From Bacteroidia bacterium (GTDB lineage: Bacteria; Bacteroidota; Bacteroidia; Bacteroidales; CAJPTX01), in assembly GCA_905373475.1 (NCBI GenBank), contig CAJPTC010000005.1:1-64000 (forward strand): DNA of 64,000 nucleotides. The letters run 5' to 3'. The position numbers and the translations under genes were made by a program. Below are positions 8,062 through 15,891 of this stretch, piece after piece (within the stretch, counting starts at the first letter, position 1; each line of letters begins with the position of its first letter). A model generated the notes under the pieces. The model was not told the origin of the DNA. It ran no database searches and was given only the letters and a program-made list of their open reading frames with translations.

Positions 8062-8757
8062 TTCTTACTTTGGATTTTAGTGTTTCACGGCGTAACCGGC
8101 ATTCAGAATGTGGCATTCTCTCCTCCAAGAAAAAACGACTTCGGAGTTTTTTCAGCTCTTTGCAAGAGCAAGGGTTTTATGCTGCAAAAACGGAGTCGTG
8201 CTGCATAAAACATACCTTGCTATTTGCCCGATGCAAATAAGTCTGTCCATGAAGGACGAAAACGAATCACTCAAAAAAGAGCACTTTATGTCTCGAAAGC
8301 TTCGGCTTACCGCTTGGGTGCAAAATTACTAAGCGTCATGTCTAACTCCGTTACCTCATATGAAGTCACAACTATCCAAATTAACGCCACAGGTACGCAC
8401 TAAAGGAAATCACGCTGATTACAGCATCTCCGAGCCATATATTTGCACTGTCGAATATGTCGGTGGAGGGATGCGTCTTCGATAACATCACGTTTCGATG
8501 AGCGATATAGGCAAGGAGGGATATCAAAGAACATATCCTTGATTCTCTCACTCGAACGTTGGGATGTGCGAAAGCAGATACAATCGAACGGTTGTCCTGA
8601 TAAGCGAAAATGGAACACCCTGTAGGAATACATAAACAATAAGGGGATTCTATCCACGGCAGTTTCAATCTTCGATAATGGGCGGATTCTTTCGGAGAGG
8701 GGAATATGCCCGTATTGAAACAGATAATAGAATGTATCACAATTAAAACAAAAAAAT
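8062..8757 (+). other. Gene-free divergent region between mobA and the DUF3408 gene
   Basis: About 700 nt without a convincing gene. It contains the putative oriT hairpins (8135-8210) and a good -7 element TATATTTG (8438-8445) pointing right, as expected for the tra operon promoter of a CTn. The traA (ParA-like) gene that normally comes next is absent. Short ORFs on both strands here do not look like proteins. Confidence 0.5.
8135..8210. other. Putative origin of transfer (oriT)
   Basis: Nested inverted repeats sit 75-150 nt upstream of mobA. The outer arms start at ACGACT (8135) and end at AGTCGT (8199) with internal matching TTTTT/AAAAA and CAGC/GCTG. TTTTATGC (8175-8182) pairs with GCATAAAA (8203-8210), and CTCTT (8156-8160) with AAGAG (8164-8168). 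The location beside mobA fits oriT in CTnDOT-like elements. No nic site can be named from sequence alone. Confidence 0.45.
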
Positions 8758-9186
8758 ATGACAGAGAAGAAAACCGGAACGATTGATTCCATTGCCATTC
8801 GAGAACTTATCTCGCAAGGTATTCCCATGAAACAAAAAGAGAGTGAGATGAAACGCTCTCTATCAGAAGAGCAGTGTGTCGAATCGAAACGTCCAAATGA
8901 CGAACCAATATCAAAGGATTTTTCAAAAGTCCCAAGAAGAGAAAGGCGAAAGGCTGACGAGGGCGATTATGAGTCGCTTTTCATCTGTCGCAATACTTTG
9001 AAAAATCGCAAGACCATCTATATTGCCAAAGAGTTGCAAGACACGCTGGCGGAAATAGTCATGTCGATGAGAAACAGAGATGTGACCATTGGTATCTATG
9101 TGGAGAACATTATCCTTCATCACCTTGAGACCTACAAAGATGAAATCAACAGATTGGCTGAAATGAAATTTAGGAAACTGTTGTAA
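8758..9186 (+). CDS. DUF3408 protein (TraB/TraC type) of a conjugative transposon
   Basis: A 142-residue protein with a charged, poorly structured first half and a C-terminal DUF3408-type domain (YESLFICRNTLKNRKTIYIA, then helices ending in VENIILHHLETYKDEINRL). DUF3408 proteins occur as one or two copies just after the ParA-like traA in Bacteroides CTns; the domain resembles a ribbon-helix-helix DNA-binding fold and the exact role in transfer is unclear. Here it stands alone, with traA missing before it and the tra operon missing after it. It is intact in length for the family. Confidence 0.72.
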   Translation: MTEKKTGTIDSIAIRELISQGIPMKQKESEMKRSLSEEQCVESKRPNDEPISKDFSKVPRRERRKADEGDYESLFICRNTLKNRKTIYIAKELQDTLAEIVMSMRNRDVTIGIYVENIILHHLETYKDEINRLAEMKFRKLL

Positions 9187-9205
9187 ATTCCTATCTTCAG
9201 CTGTT

Positions 9206-9397
9206 TTAAATGGAACTGTTCTTCTGCTTGCCGTCCTTTCCTACAATGTCGGGACGGGCAGGTTGCTCGGATACGGCAAGCATTCCAAGAGTAGATTGCT
9301 GCGGAAGACAGAATCGGGAGACAGGAATTTCTACCGTGAATTTGTCTCTTTCTGCCGATACAAGGGCAAAGTCCTCAGAGGACTTGTCAAACGATGA
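9206..9397 (+). pseudogene. Possible remnant of a small tra-region gene
   Basis: An open frame with no ATG runs to a stop at 9395-9397. Its end is rich in Arg and Lys (GRLLGYGKHSKSRLLRKT and YREFVSFCRYKGKVLRGLV) after a short hydrophobic start. It reads more like protein than the ATG-started frame overlapping it (9210-9416). It may be a small gene that sat between DUF3408 and the rest of the tra operon. I do not recognise the family. Confidence 0.25.
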
Positions 9398-9442
9398 AAT
9401 GTGGAGTTTGCCCTGATCTATGTACTCTGATGCCCAAATACA

Positions 9443-9480
9443 CCTCTTGCGCCATTTTTATGCTCCGCAAGAGGCATTTT
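9443..9480 (+). terminator. Hairpin, probable weak terminator
   Basis: A 9-bp perfect stem, CCTCTTGCG (9443-9451) with CGCAAGAGG (9466-9474), has a 14-nt loop and is followed by CATTTT. It sits downstream of the tra remnant. Confidence 0.45.
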
Positions 9481-9552
9481 CTTGCTGTTTTATTCGCCTT
9501 TCTCATTGTGAATGAGTAACTTTGTGGCAAACTCTATAATATACAAATTCTG

Positions 9553-9684
9553 AGACAGAAATTTACTTTAATCACATTGGGAGTAAAAGCTTTTCCAAAG
9601 ACATTGGCTTTCTATGAGGGTTTGGGATGGAAGAAGTCGGAACAACGTGTAAGTGAACAACTCTATCCCTTTACGGTAAAGTAA
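9553..9684 (+). pseudogene. Glyoxalase/VOC-family gene remnant (N-terminal fragment)
   Basis: A 43-codon open stretch translates with QKFTLITLGVKAFPKTLAFY and then EGLGWKKSEQR, the typical first beta-alpha-beta unit of small VOC (glyoxalase/bleomycin-resistance fold) proteins. No ATG precedes it in frame, and the frame leaves the family pattern after KKSEQ and stops at 9682-9684. VOC proteins are usually at least 110 residues, so this is a truncated gene and not the same as the intact VOC gene at 15375. Confidence 0.65.
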
Positions 9685-9773
9685 TTCTTTCTTCTATAAG
9701 AAAATTTTGAAAGAATATATGGAGTGGTTATTATCTGAGATTATACACAAGAACATAAATCAAAGAAAGCTAT

Positions 9774-10793
9774 ATGGATTTTGATGCATTGTTAAAACAA
9801 CTTCAGGATTGGTCTAATAAAGTCCCGTTGCTCGTATTAGGTAGTGGTGCTTCTGTTTCGTTTGGATTGCCTTCAATGTGGACACTTGGCGAACACTTGA
9901 AACACACATTAGACTTTGAAGAGGATCCAGATAGAAAACAATTTGAGGCGTTTAAAAGAAGTCTTGAAGAAACAAAGGATTTAGAGAAAACATTGTTAGA
10001 AATACAACTCAACGATACCGTTCTAAAATCTGTACTTAAAGCAACTTGGGAACGAATCTCTGAAACTGACCTAAAAGCATACAAACAATTTGTTTTGAAT
10101 GGAGAGGGAGTGTCATTGGCAATATTAATGAAACATTTGCTTTCAACGACTAATAGAAAACTTTCCATAGTTACTACCAATTATGATCGTATTGCAGAAT
10201 ATAGTGCAAGTATTGCAAACGCTTTTATCTGTACAGGATATGCTCACAACTATATTGGACATTTTTCAGACAGCATTCATACGAATGCCTTGGCAAATAT
10301 AAAAGGATATAGCGGACAGGTTAATATATGGAAGGTCCATGGATCATTAGACTGGTTTGAAACACCGAATAAAGAAAACATTCATTTGCCACTATGTAAA
10401 AATATTCCACAAGGCTATAAGCCATTGATTGTAACTCCCGGACTTAGCAAGTATGCTGAAACACATAAAGAACCATATAGAACTATTTTTACACAGGCAG
10501 ATACAGAAATTCAAAACGCAAATGGATTTCTGTGTATTGGTTACGGGTTCAATGATGAACATGTTCAACCAAAACTCATTCAACAGATAAAATCAAAACC
10601 AATAATTGTAATCACAAAAGAATTAACCCCAAAAACAAAAGAGGCAATAATTGATGGAGATTGTAAGAATTACATACTTATGGAAGAAAGCCGTGGCAAC
10701 CACACAAAAATATATTCTTCAAATCAGGGCGAACATACAATTGAAGGCGTTAGCTATTGGCAACTTTCAGAATATATCAAACTAATAAAATAG
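9774..10793 (+). CDS. SIR2-like NADase/effector of a SIR2-HerA defence system
   Basis: A 339-residue SIR2-like protein. The NAD-binding loop is LGSGASVSFG (about 23-32). The catalytic Asn lies in TTNYDR (N136, with D138) and the catalytic His in KVHGSLDW (H189). CIGYGFND near residue 257 closes the Rossmann fold. Bacterial SIR2 effectors of this kind deplete NAD+ on phage infection. The gene is followed 5 nt later by a HerA-type ATPase, the pair known as the SIR2-HerA antiphage system, in which the two proteins form one large complex. The start is the first in-frame ATG. Base composition is clearly more A/T-rich than that of the core genes, which suggests recent transfer. Confidence 0.87.
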   Translation: MDFDALLKQLQDWSNKVPLLVLGSGASVSFGLPSMWTLGEHLKHTLDFEEDPDRKQFEAFKRSLEETKDLEKTLLEIQLNDTVLKSVLKATWERISETDLKAYKQFVLNGEGVSLAILMKHLLSTTNRKLSIVTTNYDRIAEYSASIANAFICTGYAHNYIGHFSDSIHTNALANIKGYSGQVNIWKVHGSLDWFETPNKENIHLPLCKNIPQGYKPLIVTPGLSKYAETHKEPYRTIFTQADTEIQNANGFLCIGYGFNDEHVQPKLIQQIKSKPIIVITKELTPKTKEAIIDGDCKNYILMEESRGNHTKIYSSNQGEHTIEGVSYWQLSEYIKLIK

Positions 10794-10798
10794 GAAAT

Positions 10799-12547
10799 AT
10801 GGCAATTTTTGATTTTGAAGATAATGCTTCTATCGGAACTGTTTTTAGCGTTGACACAGCAACGCTTATCGTAAAAGTTGAAGAACTTGATAAGTTAAGA
10901 AAGTTACAGGTTAATCATTTGGTTGCAATCAAAAGCTCAAAAGCTGGACAATATTTAATTGGAATTATAAATCGTATAACTCGTAAGGCTACTGATGATG
11001 AGCAACCAGTAGGTGAAGATTTAGGATTGAATAATTTTCTTTTTACAGAAAATATTCTGAAAGTGAACTTAATTGGGACATTGTTAAATAAGCACGGAGA
11101 AAAAGAGAATGTGTTTAAAAGAACGCTTGATACTGTTCCAGAAATAGAGGCCAAATGCTTCCCTATAGATGGAGAAAACATTACAAGGTTTATGCAAACT
11201 ATTTCCACGAAAGAGAAATATCAAATACCTCTTTCTATTGGGAAATATTCTATAGATGAAAATGCAGAAGCATTTTTGGATGGAGATAAACTATTCCAAC
11301 GGCACGCAGTTATTGTAGGAAGTACTGGTTCGGGGAAATCGTGGTGTGTTGCCAAAATTATTGAACAGATTGCTAAATTACCAATGGCAAATTCTATCTT
11401 GTTTGACATACACGGAGAATATAGTGGAGAGAATTTTAAGGCAGACGGAATACAGCATTTCAGAATTGCCAATCCTTCTGATTTAGGGAAAAAAGGTAAT
11501 CTTACAAACGGCATTTTGATGTTGCCTTATTGGTTATTGACTTACGAAGAGATGTTAGCAATGTTGCTTGACCGTAGTGATAGCAATGCCCCCAATCAAG
11601 CAATGCTATTTTCTAAAACCGTATTTACAGAAAAACAAAAATATCTTGATGAAGTGAAAGATACTATTTTCAAAGATAGTATTACTATTGATAGCCCTAT
11701 CCCTTATAAATTAGAAAAGGTGCTTCAAGAATTAAAACGCCTTGACGAAGGAATGGTTCCTGGAGCTGCAGGAAAAGAAAAGCAAGGTCCATTCTTTGGA
11801 AAGTTGACAAGATTTATTCAACGACTTGAAGCAAAAAAAGACGATAAACGTATTGGGTTTCTTTTCCAAGTTTCAGATGGTGAATTACAGTTAAATTGGT
11901 TAAATGATCTTTGTAGTGCTTTAATGCATGGTTCAGAACTTAATGGTAAAAAAGCAGGCGTTAAAATTATTGATTTCTCGGAGGTTCCATCAGATGTTTT
12001 GCCATTAGTAATTGGATTGGTTGCAAGAATTATTTTCACCGTTCAACAATGGACAACAAAAGAAAATCAACATCCAATTTGTCTGATTTGTGATGAAGCT
12101 CATTTATATATTCCTGAAAGAACCAGTCAAGATGCTGTTTCTGAATTAAGTTTGAAAAGTTTTGAAAGAATTGCAAAAGAAGGAAGAAAATATGGCGTTA
12201 GTCTAGTAGTAATAAGTCAAAGACCAGCAGAGGTTAATAGAACAGTTTTAAGTCAATGCAACAACTTTATCTCATTACGGCTTTCTAATGCAGAAGATCA
12301 AACCGTAATTAAAAGACTTTTACCCGATAATCTTGCCGGTCTAACAGAAGTTCTTCCAATCTTAGATATTGGAGAAGCATTGGTAGTAGGAGATGCTTCT
12401 TTGTTACCGACAAGGATTTTAATCTCAGAACCAATAATTAAGCCTGACAGTGCAACTATAAAATTTTGGAAAGAATGGAGTAATAAGTGTGCTAAACAAG
12501 ATATTGCAAATGCAGTAATTGGACTTCGCAAACAATCCAAGTTCTAA
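10799..12547 (+). CDS. herA: HerA-type hexameric ATPase of a SIR2-HerA defence system
   Basis: A 582-residue HerA/FtsK-superfamily ATPase. An N-terminal HAS-barrel-like domain (about 1-140) precedes the motor domain with Walker A GSTGSGKS (K180) and Walker B CLICDEAH (D432, E433), followed by the arginine-rich SQRPAEVNR segment. The ATG at 10799 is used: it has AGGAAAT in front, overlapping the SIR2 stop, whereas a TTG at 10757 would overlap SIR2 by 37 nt. HerA hexamers act as DNA translocases; in the defence pair HerA binds SIR2 and controls or joins its activity. The A/T-rich composition matches the SIR2 gene. Confidence 0.88.
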   Translation: MAIFDFEDNASIGTVFSVDTATLIVKVEELDKLRKLQVNHLVAIKSSKAGQYLIGIINRITRKATDDEQPVGEDLGLNNFLFTENILKVNLIGTLLNKHGEKENVFKRTLDTVPEIEAKCFPIDGENITRFMQTISTKEKYQIPLSIGKYSIDENAEAFLDGDKLFQRHAVIVGSTGSGKSWCVAKIIEQIAKLPMANSILFDIHGEYSGENFKADGIQHFRIANPSDLGKKGNLTNGILMLPYWLLTYEEMLAMLLDRSDSNAPNQAMLFSKTVFTEKQKYLDEVKDTIFKDSITIDSPIPYKLEKVLQELKRLDEGMVPGAAGKEKQGPFFGKLTRFIQRLEAKKDDKRIGFLFQVSDGELQLNWLNDLCSALMHGSELNGKKAGVKIIDFSEVPSDVLPLVIGLVARIIFTVQQWTTKENQHPICLICDEAHLYIPERTSQDAVSELSLKSFERIAKEGRKYGVSLVVISQRPAEVNRTVLSQCNNFISLRLSNAEDQTVIKRLLPDNLAGLTEVLPILDIGEALVVGDASLLPTRILISEPIIKPDSATIKFWKEWSNKCAKQDIANAVIGLRKQSKF

Positions 12548-12637
12548 TATAAAAATCATATTGTATTTAGAGGTTTGCTGATGTTGTTTTTTGTTATTAC
12601 CCCCCCATACAATTGAAGGATTCACAAGAAAAAAACA

Positions 12638-13507
12638 ATGGATAAGAATAGTATATTACAATATAAATCAACTTTTGACGGCATTGTTCGGCATATAGAA
12701 AGTGATGATGCCAAAGATCAAATCGAGGTTTGGTTTGCACGAGAACTGCAAACGATATTGGGCTATGCTCGCTGGGAGAATTTTCTCGTTGCCATACATC
12801 GGGCAGTCGCCTCGTGCAAGTCACAGGACATCAATGTAGATGACCATTTTCGTGAAGTCACGAAAATGGTAGATTTGGGTAGTGGTGCCAAGCGTGAAGT
12901 TTCTGATTTTATGCTTACTCGTTACGCTTGTTATCTCATTGCTCAAAACGGAGATCCAAAGAAAGAAGAGATTGCCTTTGCCCAAAGTTATTTTGCTGTT
13001 CAAACACGTAAGGCTGAGCTGATAGAAGAGCGACTAAACTTGCTTTCTCGCTTGGAAATACGGGACAAATTGAGAGCAGCAGAAAAACAATTGTCGCAAA
13101 ATATATATGGACGCGGTGTGGACGATAAAGGTTTTGGACGAATACGCTCCAAAGGTGACACGGCTCTTTTCGGGGGGCACACTACGGAAGATATGAAAAA
13201 ACGGTTGGGCGTGAAATTTAATAGACCGCTGGCAGACTTTCTGCCCACTCTTACCATTGCTGCTAAAAATCTCGCCACGGAAATGACCAATTACAATGTA
13301 GAAAACAAAGACCTTTACGGAGAACCGTCCATCACTCGAGAGCATATTCAAAACAATCAAAGTGTGCGTGCCATGTTGGGAAACCGTGGTATCAAACCAG
13401 AAGAATTGCCTGCTGCAGAAGATATAAAGAAGTTGGAACGCAAGGTTACTCGAGATGAGAAGAAAATAGAACAAGCTTCGCAAAAACTTCCGAAGAACAA
13501 GAAATAA
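12638..13507 (+). CDS. dinD: DNA-damage-inducible protein D homologue
   Basis: A 289-residue protein that matches the DinD family over its length. It has an N-terminal BRO-like domain (IEVWFARELQTILGYARWEN, then FMLTRYACYLIAQNGDP), a helical middle (KAELIEERLNLLSRLEIRDK) and the conserved ending with GEPSITREHIQNNQ and RGIKPEELPAAEDIKK. In E. coli DinD is SOS-induced and interferes with RecA filament formation. The gene lies 90 nt after herA, behind a seven-C run (12600-12606), and heads a close-packed gene row. Whether it belongs to the defence unit is not known. Confidence 0.85.
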   Translation: MDKNSILQYKSTFDGIVRHIESDDAKDQIEVWFARELQTILGYARWENFLVAIHRAVASCKSQDINVDDHFREVTKMVDLGSGAKREVSDFMLTRYACYLIAQNGDPKKEEIAFAQSYFAVQTRKAELIEERLNLLSRLEIRDKLRAAEKQLSQNIYGRGVDDKGFGRIRSKGDTALFGGHTTEDMKKRLGVKFNRPLADFLPTLTIAAKNLATEMTNYNVENKDLYGEPSITREHIQNNQSVRAMLGNRGIKPEELPAAEDIKKLERKVTRDEKKIEQASQKLPKNKK

Positions 13508-13514
13508 AAATGAT

Positions 13515-14024
13515 ATGAATGAATTTATAACAGCATTGTGTAGTAATGCAAGGAAGGGACGAATCCCCGAAGAATATGATTTCTTCGGAGGTCTGATAGG
13601 CGAATGGGACATTATTTGGGACGACCATTTGGAAGAAGCCGAACCGAGACGAGTAAAGGGTGAGTGGATATGCTCCCGAGTTTTGGATGGTATGGCAGTA
13701 CAAGACCTCTTTATCGTTCCCTCTCGTGAGGAACGCCTACGAAACAAACAACCCGATGCAGAATATGGAACGACGCTTCGCATTTTCAACCCTAAGACTA
13801 TGGCTTGGGATATATTCTACGGTTGTATGGGAGAGGCTATCCAATTGACAGCCCGAAAGGTCGGCGAAGAAATTATCCTAACCGAAAATACGACAGAAAA
13901 AATGAGGTATGTATTCTCCGATATTACGACTTCTTCTTTTTTGTGGAGAAAAGAACGAATGAATGAGAATAACGAATGCCAAACCGTGGCGAAAGTAACG
14001 GCAGATAGAAAACAAAATAAATGA
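13515..14024 (+). CDS. DUF1579/nitrobindin-like protein of unknown function
   Basis: A 169-residue protein starting 7 nt after dinD. Segments GGLIGEWDIIW, KGEWICSRVLDGMAVQDLF, YGTTLRIFNPKTMAWDIFY and the final FLWRKERM give the alternating beta pattern of small lipocalin- or nitrobindin-like barrels (DUF1579 kind). No catalytic residues are evident. It has no signal peptide and is therefore cytoplasmic. The next gene starts 4 nt after its stop, so it is part of an operon with small-molecule enzymes. The family call is from pattern only. Confidence 0.6.
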   Translation: MNEFITALCSNARKGRIPEEYDFFGGLIGEWDIIWDDHLEEAEPRRVKGEWICSRVLDGMAVQDLFIVPSREERLRNKQPDAEYGTTLRIFNPKTMAWDIFYGCMGEAIQLTARKVGEEIILTENTTEKMRYVFSDITTSSFLWRKERMNENNECQTVAKVTADRKQNK

Positions 14025-14028
14025 ACTG

Positions 14029-14625
14029 ATGATGAAACAGAAAGTTTTATTTATCATATTGAATGAATACACAGATTGGGAAGGGGCGTTTCTCTCCACG
14101 GCTCTTCATGTCGGCGTGATACCGGGTGGCGAAATAAAATACGAAGTGCATACCGTTGCTCCGACCTTGGACGCTGTCCGTTCTATCGGTGGTTTTAAGA
14201 CCTTACCCGATTATTCTTTCGAGAATATGCCGAAAGATTATGCAGCCTTAGTGCTTATCGGTGGCAATTGTTGGGACACACCCGAAGCAAAACTTGTCGT
14301 CCCTTTGGTACAAGAAGCTTTGGATAAAGGTAAAATCGTCGGAGCGATATGCAATGGAGCTTCGTTCCTATGTTCGCATGGTTTTCTGAACAAAGTAAAA
14401 CATACAGGCAACGGTCTTGACCAACTCAAAAAATGGGGCGGTACTAGTTACATTAACGCAGAGAATTATGTGGAAGCACAAGCCATCAGTGATAAGAACA
14501 TCGTTACGGCAAACGGTGTAGGACATTTAGAATTCACTCGTGAGATGCTTCTATTGTTGGAAGCTAATACTCCCGAAAACATTGCTTCATGGTATGATTT
14601 CTATAAAAACGGATTTGTGAGATAA
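14029..14625 (+). CDS. DJ-1/PfpI family protein
   Basis: A 198-residue single-domain protein of the DJ-1/PfpI (class I glutamine amidotransferase-like) family. The nucleophile-elbow cysteine is in VGAICNGASFL (about residue 107), preceded by the strand LVLIGGNCWDTPEAKL that carries the usual acidic and glycine residues. Members act as deglycases, proteases, chaperones or amidase-like enzymes; the substrate cannot be told. It is inside the dinD-to-VOC gene row with gaps of 4 and 13 nt. ATG codons at 14029 and 14032 are equally possible starts. Confidence 0.82.
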   Translation: MMKQKVLFIILNEYTDWEGAFLSTALHVGVIPGGEIKYEVHTVAPTLDAVRSIGGFKTLPDYSFENMPKDYAALVLIGGNCWDTPEAKLVVPLVQEALDKGKIVGAICNGASFLCSHGFLNKVKHTGNGLDQLKKWGGTSYINAENYVEAQAISDKNIVTANGVGHLEFTREMLLLLEANTPENIASWYDFYKNGFVR

Positions 14626-14638
14626 TAAATAATTTCAT

Positions 14639-15364
14639 ATGGAAAAGAACTGGGAGAAGAACTTATCCGTATATATCGAAAGAACGATTAGTCCTGACGG
14701 AAGAGACACGTTTGAGTCCACACAAGTATTGAGTGAACAGATGTTTGAATTTGCGACGGTCAAGAAAGGGAACAAGGTGATGGATTTGGGATGTGGTTGG
14801 GGAAAATCTTTGCAGCCATTCGTTCCTCATTTTATATCCGCTCTCGGAATAGATACGAGCCAAGAGAATATTGCACAGGCAAAGGATGCTTATAAGCACT
14901 ATGATAATGTTTCGTTTCAGTGTGGTAGCATTCAAAATTTGGAACTGTCGGCTGAAAGCGTGGATTTAATCATTTCCTCGCTCGTTCTGCATCAAGTGGA
15001 ATGGAATGAGCAGGAAAGACTGTTTGAAACCGTGAAGCAGGTGCTGAAAGCAGAGGGTGAAATGGTAATGGCAGATGAAATCATCTTGTTCAATCCGGAC
15101 GCATCTCCCGAAAAGTTCAATGAAGTCTATCGCTATCTGTTGGAATATACCACCCCGAAAGAAGTGTATGAAAATCATATCAAGCCATATCTGCAAGAGG
15201 GACATATCTATACTTGGCAGGACATGAAAGAGAATACGCCTCCTGAATATTGGTTCCACTCTATCGAAGATTTGAAAGCGACATTGAGGAAAGTTCGTTT
15301 GAAGCTTGTGAAGGTTCAAGAAATAACCCCGTTTTTCGGTCTGCTCAAAATCAAACATCAATAA
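14639..15364 (+). CDS. Class I SAM-dependent methyltransferase
   Basis: A 241-residue cytoplasmic enzyme with motif I VMDLGCGWGKSLQPF (about 43-57), the acidic end of strand 2 in LGIDTS, and motif IV-like VDLIISSLVLHQVEW. The fold is that of small-molecule methyltransferases of the UbiE/ArsM kind; no DNA- or rRNA-specific domain is present. The substrate is unknown. It sits between the DJ-1-like and VOC genes with short gaps, so the row encodes a set of small-molecule-modifying proteins that looks like resistance or detoxification cargo. Confidence 0.83.
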   Translation: MEKNWEKNLSVYIERTISPDGRDTFESTQVLSEQMFEFATVKKGNKVMDLGCGWGKSLQPFVPHFISALGIDTSQENIAQAKDAYKHYDNVSFQCGSIQNLELSAESVDLIISSLVLHQVEWNEQERLFETVKQVLKAEGEMVMADEIILFNPDASPEKFNEVYRYLLEYTTPKEVYENHIKPYLQEGHIYTWQDMKENTPPEYWFHSIEDLKATLRKVRLKLVKVQEITPFFGLLKIKHQ

Positions 15365-15374
15365 TATCAAAAGA

Positions 15375-15737
15375 ATGAAACCAAGAAAGATATACGCTTG
15401 TTGGATTTATGTAAGTGATTTACAGAAATCAAAGCAATTTTATCAGGATATAGGCTTTGAGGTGAAACTGACAGATGGAGATTGGATTGAATTTAATTTT
15501 GGAGAAACCTCATTTGCCATTCTTCAAAGACCGGCACACAAAGGTGATGTAGTTGCAAGCAAAACAAGAATTATGTTTGAAATTGACGACATCGAACTTA
15601 TATATGAGGAATTAAAGAACAAAGGAGTAAAGACGATTGGAGAAATAAGAACAGAACCTTATGGAAAGTTACTTACCTTTGAAGACCCCGACGGGCATTG
15701 GCTGGAATTTTACCAAAGACTTCCTTTTAGTGATTAA
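15375..15737 (+). CDS. VOC-family (glyoxalase/bleomycin-resistance fold) protein
   Basis: A 120-residue protein with the two beta-alpha-beta-beta-beta units of the VOC superfamily: the first from ACWIYVSDLQKSKQFY, the second from IMFEIDDIELIYEELKNKGV to LLTFEDPDGHWLEF. The late Glu in HWLEFYQ is a usual metal ligand. Functions in the family include glyoxalase, dioxygenase and antibiotic binding. It is the last gene of the dinD row, 10 nt after the methyltransferase. No terminator hairpin is evident; a small reverse-strand ORF overlaps its end. Confidence 0.82.
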   Translation: MKPRKIYACWIYVSDLQKSKQFYQDIGFEVKLTDGDWIEFNFGETSFAILQRPAHKGDVVASKTRIMFEIDDIELIYEELKNKGVKTIGEIRTEPYGKLLTFEDPDGHWLEFYQRLPFSD

Positions 15738-15891
15738 AAGGAATACGAGTATTTGATAATGGCTTCTTGTTACTTTTGAGCCGTCTCAACTCACTGTCAA
15801 AAGTAACGAGGTGTTTCTCATCGGGGTTTCTTTGCTCCGTCTGTTCTTCTTGAACGGTTACCTGTTCCATCCTTACTTCAGAATAAATCAT
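15727..15891 (-). CDS. Small hypothetical ORF, possibly the end of a frameshifted gene
   Basis: A 54-residue hydrophilic ORF from ATG 15891 to TAA at 15727, overlapping the VOC gene end by 11 nt. The frame stays open upstream of the ATG, and another short frame (ATG 15973, stop 15914-15916, starting MSDMREAGKKK) ends just where this frame becomes protein-like, in a CT-rich tract. One indel there would join the two into a protein of about 80 residues. The family is unknown. Confidence 0.3.
   Translation of the reverse strand: MIYSEVRMEQVTVQEEQTEQRNPDEKHLVTFDSELRRLKSNKKPLSNTRIPFNH

Noticed and set aside
8381..8740. Minus-strand ORF of 119 codons in the oriT region, and the overlapping 142-codon frame
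   Set aside because: Cys/Ser/Arg-rich without family pattern, overlapping each other and running against the probable tra promoter.
9210..9416. ATG-started 68-codon ORF after the DUF3408 gene
   Set aside because: Poor amino-acid pattern; the +2 frame over the same DNA reads more like a protein.
10757..10798. TTG start for HerA
   Set aside because: Would overlap the SIR2 gene by 37 nt; the ATG at 10799 has an AGGAAAT sequence in front.
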